Position numbers and translations under genes: made by a program. A model generated the notes under the pieces. It saw only the letters and a list, made by a program, of their open reading frames with translations. It made no database searches and was not told the DNA's origin. This document shows positions 24,310 to 46,625 of a stretch of 64,000 nucleotides of DNA, piece by piece. Position 1 is the first letter of the stretch. The number at the start of each line of letters is the position of its first letter. This DNA comes from Elysia crispata (lineage: Eukaryota; Mollusca; Gastropoda; Plakobranchidae): assembly GCA_033675545.1 (NCBI GenBank), contig JAWDGP010006281.1:1-64000 (forward strand), given 5' to 3'.

Positions 24310-26201
24310 ACCCCCCTTAGGCAAAAGACAATCATTCAAAATTAAAGTTCTGATGATGATTATTAAATACAATGCTGTTACGGTGAAAATAAATTTGACA
24401 GAAACTGTTGCTTGATGTTGTTGTTGGGTTCAAGGTTTATTTAGTAAAACAAACAGAAAACGCTGCAAGGTACAAACAGTATAGATACTTTCATTAGCGA
24501 AGTGTACAGGTAGGTAGTCAACAAAAAAGTGACACTGATACAGGTACATAGTATGTCTGGCAAAAGAGGTAGTGAGACCGAGAGGTAAGCAGAGTGGGAA
24601 AAACCATAGGTGCGGCTTAAAAAAACATATACACGGAACAGAAACCTTCACAATTTAAAAGAAACGAAAATTTCTGTTTATACTTTATAATTTTTTAAAG
24701 TTGCAGGCTCAAATTGTTTTCATTTAACAAAATATTGATATTTTCAGGCTTGCTAATTCCTTTACATGAATTGGTTCTCAATTTATATTTTGAAAACTGT
24801 AATGTATTTTGTCTCTTATGTAATACTTTCTTTTACAGTCATTCAGTTTCAGCTTTAATGTAAGCGTGTATTGAACCTCAGTTTATCATGGGAGTTTTCT
24901 ACAACTATCAAAATCATAATGCTTTATCATGTATACATTTGAAAATATATGTTCAATCATAATTCATCTGTGACTATTAATTTTTTACTTCTATCATTGA
25001 CTTACAATGCAGTTTTGAAATAGAAACAGTGATCAAATTATCAAATAGATAGCATAATCAGGTTCAGCATCTAAAAAACCATAAACTCCGAAAGTTTCAT
25101 TACTCTAGTACGAAAACTGTGTTTTTTATGATATAATTTCTACAATATGATTCGCTTTTTTACCAATTTTCTTCCAAGGCGCAAAATTTGGCGCTATGCC
25201 AATTTTGGTTTTCTCTATCTTTTCAAAATGGCTTTCTAGGTTGCTGACAAAAATTGAGTCAACTAAATACAACATTGTGTATTAGCAAACTAAGTATTGA
25301 AACAATCTGAAGAATATGTGTTTTTTTACGATGGTCCAAAAGTGCCTCATCTAGAGTATTTGCTTGTAATGTTGATATGCCACAAGTGTTTTTGGCCATA
25401 TTTCATGACCAATAAATTCTTTTGTTTACTTTTTATCTCCGTGAAATTTCGTATGTGTATAGTCATTGTCTTGGACTTTGTAAATATGTCCTTTTTTGTT
25501 TCATAAGATTTAACAAATGACTTTTATATGTCCTTAAAAACAACCCGATGCACGCAATTTGTTTTGTGTCGTTATGCGCAAAATTGAAACAGCTGTGAAA
25601 CCTTTATTTACGAACAGATTTTGATGAAATTTGTTGGAAATTTCATATTTTAACAAGATCTTTACAGTACAATTGGGTATATTCAAATTTGCTGGGGTAG
25701 AAAAATCACTTTGTGGTACCTAATATAACAAAAATGACACGATTTTTGGGGGGCTTGAGTGAGTGGGCAATAAACTTTTTAACTGGAGTTAGAACAAATC
25801 TTTACGATTGGACTGATGACCCGAAAAAGATCGAGATATAGATAGAGATAAAAGATATAGGACGGGCTAAGAAGATAATATTTATTGTGAAATATGAGGA
25901 AAGAAAAATAAGCAGATACATGACCATTATCGCCAACCGGCACGACACTCCATGATGGTTTCTAAAAAAATATTGGATTTTAAGATAATTTCTCAAAAGA
26001 AAAATATACGAATAAAACATTCATCATTACTCCTCGCTAGATAACCTAATTTCGATTGAAAGGTTTGAAATTGGATAAACTTTGGACCTTGATATTTTTG
26101 CAGTTAGCTTAATTCATGTTCTCGGTCTACCTAGATCTATATCGGGATTGAATTGTTGTTGAAACAATAAGAGATCGGCCGCCACCCTTTATGATTTAGG
26201 G
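24310..26201. other. No gene seen
   Basis: AT-rich sequence with short chance frames. No splice-supported exon, RNA gene or tandem repeat was recognised. Confidence 0.45.
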
Positions 26202-27169
26202 ATGGCGGAACATTCAAGAGCCCAAGACTCAGAGGCTATGGAAATCACTCTAGAGGATTTTATAGACAATCGAGAGTTTGACACGAATGAAGTTGTGATA
26301 ACTGTTATAGGAAAGAGAGCTACCCAGTGTAGTTGGGATGATATTCAAGTAACTCTGAATAGAACGATTGGACCAGCCGAGGATGGTTTTCACCAAGTTT
26401 ATAGACTTGAGGATCCTACACGCTGGTTCCTTATAACAAAATTTAATAAACCTGAAGCTGACTTAGTAAACAATACAACAAAAACAGTCAACAATCAACC
26501 ATTCTCTCTGCACTTTAAACAACAGTGAGCAGACCCGAAAACGCTAAAGACAACGGTTGAATGGACCCAAAAACGTTCCCCATTGTGTAAAGGTAGATTT
26601 TAGAGACAGTAAAACTTAAATAAATGTTGTGGTTTGGTGTAATAATAAATCGAAAACAACAGTGTTGCTGGTGCAATATTACTGAACACTGGCCCTACAA
26701 ATATTCGAAAAGAGGGGGAGAGAAGTACAAAGTAGAAAGTGTGTTGGGAAGACGAGAAGTGCAGAACACAGCTCACCCGAGAAATTATGTGAGCGCGCTC
26801 TCAGGCAGAGAGAGTATCGGAGGAGGCGAGGTATGACTGAAAAGCTCACAAAACAAAGAATGTATATAAGATTAACCAAAGAAAGTTGAAAAGAAGGAAA
26901 AAGGTGGAGGAGAAATAAAGGAAAGCATACTCGACCATAGTAAAGAAAGAAGACTACAGAAATTGGAAATTCTAACACAGAAGGCCCTTACCGACAAAAT
27001 CAAAACGACTTTTAATGCAGAGGACACAGACGAGGAGGATAGAACGGGGACTTTCCAAACACCCAACGCTAGAGTCGCTACTGACACACAAGCAGAAAAC
27101 AAAGAGAAAAGCACACTTAGGAAAGGATTCAATAGAACAACGCAAGATACGTTGATTAAATATAACTAA
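26202..27169 (+). mobile_element. Broken retroelement ORF1/gag-like fragment
   Basis: The first part (26202-26528) reads MAEHSRAQDSEAMEITLED, then DDIQVTLNRTIGPAEDGF and RLEDPTRWFLITKF, which looks like the RNA-binding domain of a retroelement nucleic-acid-binding protein. Further on (about 26650-26710) a Cys-x2-Cys-x4-His stretch followed by a basic segment resembles a zinc knuckle. The last part (26963-27169) is a charged Thr/Asp/Glu-rich tail. The whole is decayed. No reverse transcriptase follows; satellite array 2 begins right after it. It could come from a LINE ORF1 or a gag-type protein; I did not resolve which. Confidence 0.5.
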
Positions 27170-27198
27170 GCCAACAAGCACAAAAAGGAAGACTGTTA

Positions 27199-30125
27199 AA
27201 AATTCGATTCTCCGGTGGCTATATTGTTTTTATGCTGTTCATAGAGATAGAAATATTAGAATTGGATTCCCCTTTTCTATAAATTGCATAATAAAAATAT
27301 GACCACCGGGGATCCAATTTTAGTTGTAAAATCTAAACCTAGAGTTTCTATCTCTAAAAAAAACTTTATTTCAATATGGCCGCACGCGAATCAAATTCTA
27401 ATTTGTCTATCTCTATAAATAGAACATTTTCAGTATGGCCGCAGGGAAATCCAATTTAGTTATTCTATCTCAATAAACATCATAATAATAAATTATGGCC
27501 AGCTGGGAATACAATTCTAGTTCTAAATATATAACTCTAAAGTTTCTATCTCTAAAAAGAAGGCATTATTTCAATATGGCCGCCGTGGAAACATTTCTAA
27601 TTTTCTATCTCTATAAATAGTATATTTTCAATATGGCCGCCGGGAAATTCTATTTTGGTAATCTCTATAAATACCATAATTCCAATATGGCCAACGGTTA
27701 ATTCTATTTTTTCCATCTCTATATATAGCATAATTCCAATATGGCCGCCGGTTAATTCTATTTTGGTAATCTCTATAAATAGCACAATTTCAATATGACA
27801 TCCGGGAAATTCTATTTTGGTAATCTCTATAAATAGCATAATTCCAATATGGCCGCCGGATAATTCCATTTTGGTAATCTCTTTAATTAGAATAATTCCA
27901 ATATGGCCGCCCGGAAATTCTTTTTTGGCAATCTCTATAAATAGCATAATTCCAATTTCGCCTCCGGTTAATTCCATTTTGACAATCTCTATAAATAGCA
28001 TTATTCCAATAAGGCCGCCCGAAAATTCTAAATTTTCGACTTCTATAATTAGCATAATTCCAATATGGCCGCCGTTAATTCTAATTTGGCGATCTCTATA
28101 AATAGCATAATTGCAATATGGCCGCAGAATAATTCCATTTTGACAATCTCTAAAATTAGCATAATTCCAATATGGCAGTCGGTTAATTCTATTTTGGTAA
28201 TCTCTATAATTATCATGATTCCAATATGGCCGCCGGTTATTTCCATTTTTGGTAATCTTTATAAATAGCATAATTCCAATACGGTCGCCGTTAATTCTAA
28301 TTTGGCGATCTCTATAAATAGCATAATTTCAATATGGCCGCCAGTTAATTCTATTTTGACAACCTTTAAAATTAACATTATTTCCAATATGGCAGTCGGT
28401 TAATTCTATTTTAGTAATCTCTATAATTAGCATAATTCCAATATGGCCCCCGGAAATTCTAATTTGGCAATCTCTATAAATAGCATAATTCCAATATGGC
28501 CACCGGTTAATTCCATTTTGACAATCTCTATAAATAGCATAATTCGAATATGGCCGCCGGTAAATTTTTTTGGTAATCTCTATAAAAAGTACAAATCCAA
28601 GATGGCCGCCGGAAAATTCTATTTTTGTAATCTCTATAAATAGCATAATTTCAATATGGCCTCCGGTTGTTCTAATTCTTCCATCTCTATAAATAGCATT
28701 ACTTCAATATGGACGCCGATTAATTCTTATTCTTCCATCTCTTTAAATAACATAATTTCAATATGGCCGCCGGTTAATTTTATTTTTTCCATCTCTATAA
28801 ATAGCATAATTTCAATATGGCCGCCGGTTAATTCTAATTCTTCCATCTCTATAACTAGCACAATTTCAATATGGCCGCCGACTATTTTTTTTTTCCATCT
28901 CTATAACTAGCATAATTTCAATATGGCCGCCGGTTAATTCTTATTCTTCCATCTCTATAAATAACATTTCTTCAATATGGCCGCCGGTTAATTCTAATTC
29001 TTCAATCTCTATAAATAGCATAATTTCAATATGGCCGCCGGTTAATTCAATTCTTTCCATCTCCATAAATAGCATAATTTCAATATGGCCGCCGGTCAAT
29101 TCTAATTTGGTAATATCTATAAATATGGCCGCCGGGAAATTCTAAGTTTTCGATCTCTATAAATAACACTACTTTAATATATAGCCGCCGGTTATTTCCA
29201 TATTGGTAATCTCTATAAGTAGCATAATTCCAATATGGCCGCCGTTAATTCTATTTTGGTAAATCTATAAATAGTACAGTTCCAATATGGCCGCCGATAA
29301 AATCTAAATTGTCGATCTCTATAAATAGAATAATTTCAAAACGGCCGCCGCTTAATTATATTTTTTCATCTCTATAAATAGCATAATTCCAATATGGTCG
29401 CCGATTAATTCTAATTCTTCCATCTCTATAACTAGCATAATTTCAATATGGCCGCCGGCTAATTTTTTTCCATCTCTATAACTAGCATAATTTCAATATG
29501 GCCGCCGGTTAATTCTTATTCTTCCATCTCTATAAATCGCATGATTTCAAAACGGCCGCCGGTTAATTATATTTTTATAGATTGAAATTCTAATTCTTCT
29601 AGCTCTTTAAAAAGCTTACAATGCAGCGGCGGGGGAATCGAATTTTCATTTTTGCCATCTCTAAAAATAACATGATTTCATTATCGCTGCCGTGGAATCC
29701 AATTCTAATTTTTTTTATCTCTAAAACTAGCATACTTTCAATATAAGCGCCAAAGTATACAATGTTAGTTCTAAATAAGAATTAATTCTAGATTTCTATT
29801 CCTTAAAATAGCATCATTTCAATATGGCCGAAGAAGAATCGAATTCTAGAGTTTCAGTCTCTATAAATAGCATAATTTCAATATGGCCGCGGTGAAATTC
29901 TAATTTTTCTTTCTCTAAAAATAGCAATTGGCCGCCGGGGAATCGAATTCATTTTTTCATCTCTAGAAATAGTATAATAACAATATGGCCGCCAGGGAAT
30001 TCAATTTTAAATTTTCTATCTTTATAAATAGCATAAATTCAATATGAAGCCCTGGAATCGAGTTCTAGTTTTTCGATCTCTATAAAAGTATAAATTCAAT
30101 ATGGCCGCCGAAGATTTCTAATTTT
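27199..30125. repeat. Satellite array 2 (diverged relative of array 1)
   Basis: About 2.9 kb of tandem monomers, typically 54 bp, with the same layout as array 1: AATATGGCCGCCGG, TTAATTCTA, TTTGGTAATCTCTATAA, ATAGCATAATTCC. Main orientation is the same as array 1, but the first monomer (about 27199-27260) is inverted. Copies are much more diverged than in array 1 and no higher-order period was seen. Near both edges (27327-27600 and 29745-29870) monomers are longer, with an added AGTTCTAAATA...CTCTAGAGTTTC segment, which may be the older form. Open frames here are by-products. Confidence 0.95.
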
Positions 30126-30746
30126 CCGACCTCTTTAAAAAACGCGCTAGACTTAACTTCATCTCGATCGAAAACAAGAGAAAAAGCACAAAAAAAAAAA
30201 AATGACAACAAAGCGGTGTTTAGGTTAAACGCAGTTTCTGCCTCTTTGTCTTGACTAACTTGCATTGAATGATTGAATGAGTTAGTCACTGTCCATCCAA
30301 CTTAATATAGTTGGGGCTTTGAATACTTTTTGGTAAATGTATCTTACTCAACTACTTTTTCTGTTTCCTCAAAACAAAGAAAAGGATAGTTGATGTTCGA
30401 CTATCACAAAAACACACGGTATGCCAAAGGTAGATCACTGCGAAGGCTATTTTACAGAAAGGCCAGACAGTTGAAAATGTCACAATTGTGTAAAAATCGA
30501 CACCATTTCTTTTTTTTTAATTAATTCAAAGCAGGGTTAGGGGAAGAAAAAAATTTAGAAGTAAAATTTGGCTCTTATTACCCCTATTAAGAACTTGTTT
30601 AAGACGTCATTTTGTGTTATGCTAGGGTGGAGTTATTTCTTTTGGTTACAATTAATTACAAAATTACAGCCCCAAGTTCAGATTTATGAGTACAACAATA
30701 TAATATAAATCAAACTAAAATGCACACGTTTTAACAAAGGAAGGAG
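30126..30746. other. Spacer right of array 2
   Basis: AT-rich, unique-looking, no exon or repeat recognised. Confidence 0.45.
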
Positions 30747-30779
30747 AGAGAGGGAGGGAGGGAGGGAGAGAGAGAGAGA

Positions 30780-30862
<83 letters not shown>
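30747..30862. repeat. (GA)n microsatellite
   Basis: About 115 bp of GA with GGGA interruptions at both ends. Confidence 0.97.
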
Positions 30863-30866
<4 letters not shown>

Positions 30867-33800
30867 GGGGAGGGAGGGAGGTGCTATAATGAATGTACTT
30901 TTCTTTACAATTATAGGAAAAAAGGCACTCACAAAATAAGCATAAAATTGAAAGATAAAAATTATTGTGATATTTTTTTTATTAACACAAAAATGTATTC
31001 ATAAAAGAGAAACCAAAACACATTGGTAACAATAAATACAGCCTGAATACATACAAAACTCCAAAACTAAAAGAGTAAAGAAATTAGAGAAAAATAAACA
31101 ATTAAACAAACCCACATCATAACCAAAGTCAAATAAGAGTTCTCTGCCCTTGGATGGATTCTCACGTTTAAATGAATTTCAATGCTGTAAAATGAGAGAT
31201 AAAGTACACCACATAAATCATATTACAACTTAAACGTTTTGAAGTCATCCAAACTATTCCTGCACTGCCAACATTAGAAAGCTTTTTCACTAACATGATT
31301 TTTTTTCATTCCTACTCAATTCCCAGGGATCACAATGTGGGTTCCATTCCTCCTAGCTATAGATGAGATACAGCCATTACAAACACTGTTGGGTGCACCG
31401 TTTTAAACAGCACTCAAACATAGAGTGCTCTTAGAACAACAAAAATAGATTTCTGCGGATTAATTACTTGCTAAACTTTAAAAAAAATGCTGCTACTGTA
31501 AGAGATTAGGCGCTAGGCCTACATTAGTGTGAGGTTCTTGAAAAAATCTGAATCCTTTGCGATTTGCTGAATGACATTGAAATAGAAGCTAGGTAAAAAG
31601 TTGGTTTAAACTAAAAAAAACAAAAAAAAAAAACAACGCTGATGACTATGTTGATTGAGGAACAGAATATAATAAGAATTAGATGAACATTGATAGAAGA
31701 AATTTGCGGAACATTTTATGTAAAATTTAATTAACATGCACTTCAAAAGTTTTTTTTCCTTTAAAGAAAGGATAAGAACTACAAGTAGGCTAAATGAGAT
31801 GATGCTCTTCAGATAGCAAATGTCTTCTCGGCAGAGTGCTATCAAACCCCTTCATGTTTAATTATATCTACTAGAAACTTTTCAAATAATTTTTTTTTCC
31901 TTCATGTGAACTGCAATGAAAATTTAGGTTCATAATTATCAAAAGTAGAGAAACCCAACCCTATATAGCATTCTACTAAAAGAGCTAATTTGATTTAAAT
32001 ATACTCTACCAGTCAAAGTAAAGTATCTAATAAGAGCGAAAAAAAACTAAAAAAAAACAACAAAAAAACATGAAGCAAAAAAAAAAATAATACAGATCTC
32101 TTCAACCTTTAAAAGTTGGCTCCGGTAAAGTGCTAACTGATTTGTCACGGCAGGAGTGCCAAGCCAGTAATGGTTGCGTGAGTGTGTGCTTGACGCACTA
32201 ACAGGTCTAGTTGTGTGAAAATCAAACATCTAGGTATTGAAACGCTGTTTTTACGCTCTAAGATTTATAAAAGTACACATTTTCTGAAACGTTACTGTTT
32301 GCCCTTTGTGTTGAAGTTATTCTTTTTTTTTTTTTTTTTGGATTAAAACATATACATGCATGGTGTTACAAATCAACTACTGTTGTCTTACTATGCAGGA
32401 AGCGTTTGAGTCATAGAAAGATAACTGGTTCTCTGTAGTAATGCACCAAAAATCGTGCATATAAAAATATGTTTTGTTTCTTACAATGAATTTCGCTTAG
32501 TTCCATTAATCCAATGCCTGAATGGAATTAATGTGGTTGAATGTTTTATAAAAGTGTTTACAGATTTACGAACAAGGCAGTCAGTTTAAAATTACAGGCC
32601 AAAATCATTTTAGGGAGAAATCCACAACATTGCAGAGTCCAACACTATAAAAAGAGCTGTACATTGCTCACATGCACAGTTTTGGTGACGATATGACAAG
32701 AGTGCAATCACAATATCAAACTGACTATATTAAGTATCTTTAAATAATACTGAACAGAAATAAGGGTGTGGTTTACACAATCAAAGAGAGTTACAGTGGT
32801 CGATACTGTACCATGTAATCATAATAGTTGTAATGCAACATTGACATTATATTGTCAGTTTACAAAGATCTTCTCCTATTATCCAGAAATATTTTAAAAA
32901 CGGAAAAAAAAAATCCAGGAAAATACAGATAAGATGGCAGCATCACAAAAAGAGAATATAAAATTTAACTTGTAAACCAAGAATTTCAATCCAAAATCCA
33001 TGTCAAACCCTCTATATTGTGAGTAATTGTGAACCAGCAACCACAGGATATCTGAAAGCAATAGGGAATATTGCCAAAAATTCCACAAGGTCTGTCTAAA
33101 TGGGGTAAAAGATTATAGGTTTTATACATCATCTGGCTCCATGGAATTGCAAAAATCAAAAACATTAGTGAATATGCAATACAAGACAAACCTGGAGTGT
33201 ACATGACTAACATATATCACACTGTACTGGTTGTGAAAGGGTTAATTAGTGACCATAGCATGAGGCATAACCATGTCAGCCTTATGATATATTTAGGTCT
33301 CCCAAACAATATGTGGTGTATACCAGTAAGGAAGAAATGTATTGTGTAATATTTCAGAATTACATTATGGTAAAAGATTTGTTAGTCTGAAAAATGGAAA
33401 TCTTTCACACACAATCATCCATTGGTATGCTTACAAAAGAAGGGATATCAATTATTTTTTAACACAGCAAAGGTGGTTGCACAGATAACAGACAACAAAG
33501 AGGAGTATTAAAATTATTTTTGTCCTTACTCTTCTTACAAAGAGGATTAGGTTTTGTAAATTTCACAGGAAATTAACTTTGGAATGTTCTTTGCAACTAT
33601 AATATTTGGAGCTAAACAGCTGTGCCTAAAATGAAAAACTCTTTCTGCATATCAGAAATTAGAGTAATCAAATTGCCACGCAGATTGCAAGAGAAAAAAA
33701 AAGCAAAAAGCATGAAGAAAACAACAGGTAATTTAAGAAATCGACACCACTCTGCGTTCAATACAAGCTTGCTTCTTAAAAGATCCTTTTCCTTTCAATA

Positions 33801-36800
33801 AGTTGAATAAATGTTGCTTAACCCACACCTGTAGTTTGTTACATGGATGAGCATTTTGTATTTGGATTGACTGTGACGCTCACATTATAAAATCTTGCTA
33901 AGAAAAGGTAGATTCAGGAAAATTAAGTAGAAGAGAATATAAATTCATTTTGTTAGAGTTTGTAATCAAAAAACACTCCAACCCACTGTGGTTACAAGTT
34001 TAAAAACTTCCACAAAAATATTTCTTTGGAGAAATCAAGATTTACAGAAGCCATAAAAATTTTAAAAGAAACATCAACCTCTAGAGTAATCAAGTTCTTG
34101 AACGATACAAGAAATTTGGCAAACTACTAAGGAAGCCCACTTTCCCAAAGTACTGCTTGTTTTATCAGAGTCCGATGTGCTGTGAAAATCATTTTTATTT
34201 CTCATCTTGCTTCTTTTTAAAGTCAGAAGTGTTAAGCAGCTAATCCTCAATGCAATAGGAAAGAAAAAAAAAATTCTACCATCCCCGCGCAAGTTTTAAG
34301 ATTTGACACAAATAAAGAAAGGTAAGAAAATTCCATGCAATGGATCTTTCTTTACATCCAGGAAGTAGAGCAATTATTAAAAAAAACACCTTACAATTTT
34401 TTTTTATTACCAGAGTTGATGATCAGAATAATTATCACTCTCTAAGTGGACAACTTAAATGAAATATGTGGAAAAATAAAAACATAGGAAGAAATACTTT
34501 TAAAGATTGTGGTGGCAAGAAAGTTGAAGAGTATTTGAAGCCCATGTCAGACTAAAAAAAAACAACACAAAAACAAAAAAAAAAAAACAGCAAAACATAG
34601 GCTTGATTTTCTTCACAGGTTAATAAAAATTTGTCACTTAGAAAAAAATTTGTGACTTTTTTTTTTGGACACAATTTTGTTTTACTTTGTCATCAAAATT
34701 GAAAACTATTTTTTATAATGTAGATTAAGTTTGGAAAGAAGCAAAACAAAAGAATAGCTCGCATCATATTTGGATGGTATTGCAGAGACTTGTACCACTG
34801 TTCAACCAGTATATACATTTCTAGGATTTTCTTCTAACTTTTTGTTTGATTCTTTGCTTACATTTGCTTCACCTCAACAAACACAACCAATATTTTCATA
34901 AAATTCAAGGTATAAATTATTTTAAAAAATATTATCACATACAAGAAAAGCTAAAATGAAGCTTACACTGCAGTTATCCTTAATTAAGAATGGCACCAAA
35001 CTCTGAAGTGATCTTCAAACCCTGTACATAACATTTAGAGAAAGAATCATTTAAAGCTTTCTTCTATTTCCCTTAAAAATACAAGGGACACCTCGATATG
35101 GGACAAAAGCCAATGCTGTACTTTCCAAATCTATTTGAAGATCCTGGTAAATGCTTATTAGATGGCTATGGATTCTGGTAAAAAGTGTCTAAACGTGCAC
35201 TGCCTTGCTGGAAGTCAAACCTACATGAAAGTGAATGTTTAACAGGATGTATAAATAGATTTGGACTTTACAAAATTCATTCCTACTGGGAGTGGTAAAA
35301 TAATTGTAGTGAGAAAAAAAAGCAGATCAAACTCAAGGGGATTTCTTTATTCAGGGGTTAATTCCCTTAAAAAAAAAATCTTTGATATTTAAGTAACATC
35401 AGACGCTTTTGTCTTTTTTTAGGTCTTACATGAGCCGTCCAACAAGAGAAAGTATGACAACAACATACAAAATAATTATGCAGGCATATTATTAAGGACA
35501 TCTTGAACTTAAGTTTGTCACGAAATAATTTCAAAATGGAATTTTCCATCGAATTAAGCGTATGACTGTGTTCTGATGGGTAATGAAAAAATGTAATGTG
35601 AATCCCCCAAAAAATCGTAAAGTAGACAAAAAAACGTACAGCACCTTCTACATGTGTCTACTTAACAATTTGAACTATCCACCTGAAAGGTGTATCAAAC
35701 ACCATCATCAATAGCTTATATAAAATATATAATTACAAAATATGTATTTTGAACAGTTCATTTTAGTTGTTTTTTTTTGCCTGAGCTTTAACCTGCCTTC
35801 AAGTTCCACAAATCAAGTAAAAAGCCAAAGAAAAAATTGAGAAATAATAAAAAAAAAAGCCCAGCAGTTTTCAGCTCTGAATGTGTTAAGATCTAGAGAG
35901 ATAGAACATAATGTAAAAACCCGTTTTGTAGTAATCAATTGTACTAGAGTCAAAACTTTATCTTGGAATCTTCATCTACTTTTCATGAGCAAAGCACTTA
36001 AAATTGGTTTCTTTCATGACCATAAAAACCTAAGTTATTCCGGAAAAAAAAAATTACAGCTAGGCTTTTGCTTTTTTCAAATGATCAAAACTGTTTTTAC
36101 CTTAGTCTCAAAACTTCAACTAAAAGACAAGGCTGTAATAATACAATCTGGCATTTTCTCTCAATATGTGAAGCATTTGTAATTTTATAAAATATTGATC
36201 ACCAACTTGAGACTTCACACTTTCCTTTATTTCAGAAGTGTTTTTCCCATAAAACCTGACATAATCACATATATGTCAAACTTTATGCTGCTCCATTTAC
36301 AGATGTTTCTTTTTTCATCACGGTAAATGAACTCCCTTTCAATATCAAGTGGAAAAGTGTATTGGTTCATTGTCCATCTCTAGGTACTAAAAACAACCCA
36401 AACATCCTTAGTGTTTGAACACTTTATAAAATGTCTCCTATATAAATAAGTAACAAAATATATAATGATACATATTTAGAGAAAAAAAATATGTTTCCCT
36501 TTGAGCTTTTCTCACCAAAACTGACTTGAAGCATCTCGATCTGACTTGAATTAACTCTGTATTTCATACCTACAAGACTGACAATGTTCAACCACAAATA
36601 TAATTTTAATGTCTTCTAAAGCTAGTTTAATACAATCAACTGTGATACGCATACACAAATAGATCTAAAACATCTACATCAAAAAAATTATTTTTCCCTT
36701 TAAGCTTTTCACATCAAATCTATCTTCAAGCATCTTGATCTAACTGGAATCAATCTAAAACACATACATCATTCTGTCAAACAAGTATTTAAAAAAACCC

Positions 36801-36864
36801 AAAAGAACTGCCTAAATGACGACCGAATGTGTCATCCTCGTTCCTGCTACGTGTGCGTAGCTCT
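30863..36864 (-). other. 3' flank (possible 3' UTR) of the Lifeguard gene
   Basis: Six kilobases of AT-rich DNA without a supported exon. It lies downstream of the Lifeguard stop codon on the transcript strand. Minus-strand AATAAA-type hexamers exist (for example near 35346), but which is used cannot be read from sequence. A diverged direct duplication lies at about 36485-36600 and 36690-36785 (TTTCCCTTT, AGCTTTTC, AAGCATCT). Open frames at 32047-33213 and 35367-36182 have no recognisable motifs. Confidence 0.4.

Positions 36865-46625
<9,761 letters not shown>

Noticed and set aside
27597-28910. Long minus-strand frame (224 residues) and others in array 2
   Set aside because: They are made wholly of satellite monomers. 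The frames stay open because many monomers there are 54 bp, a multiple of three.
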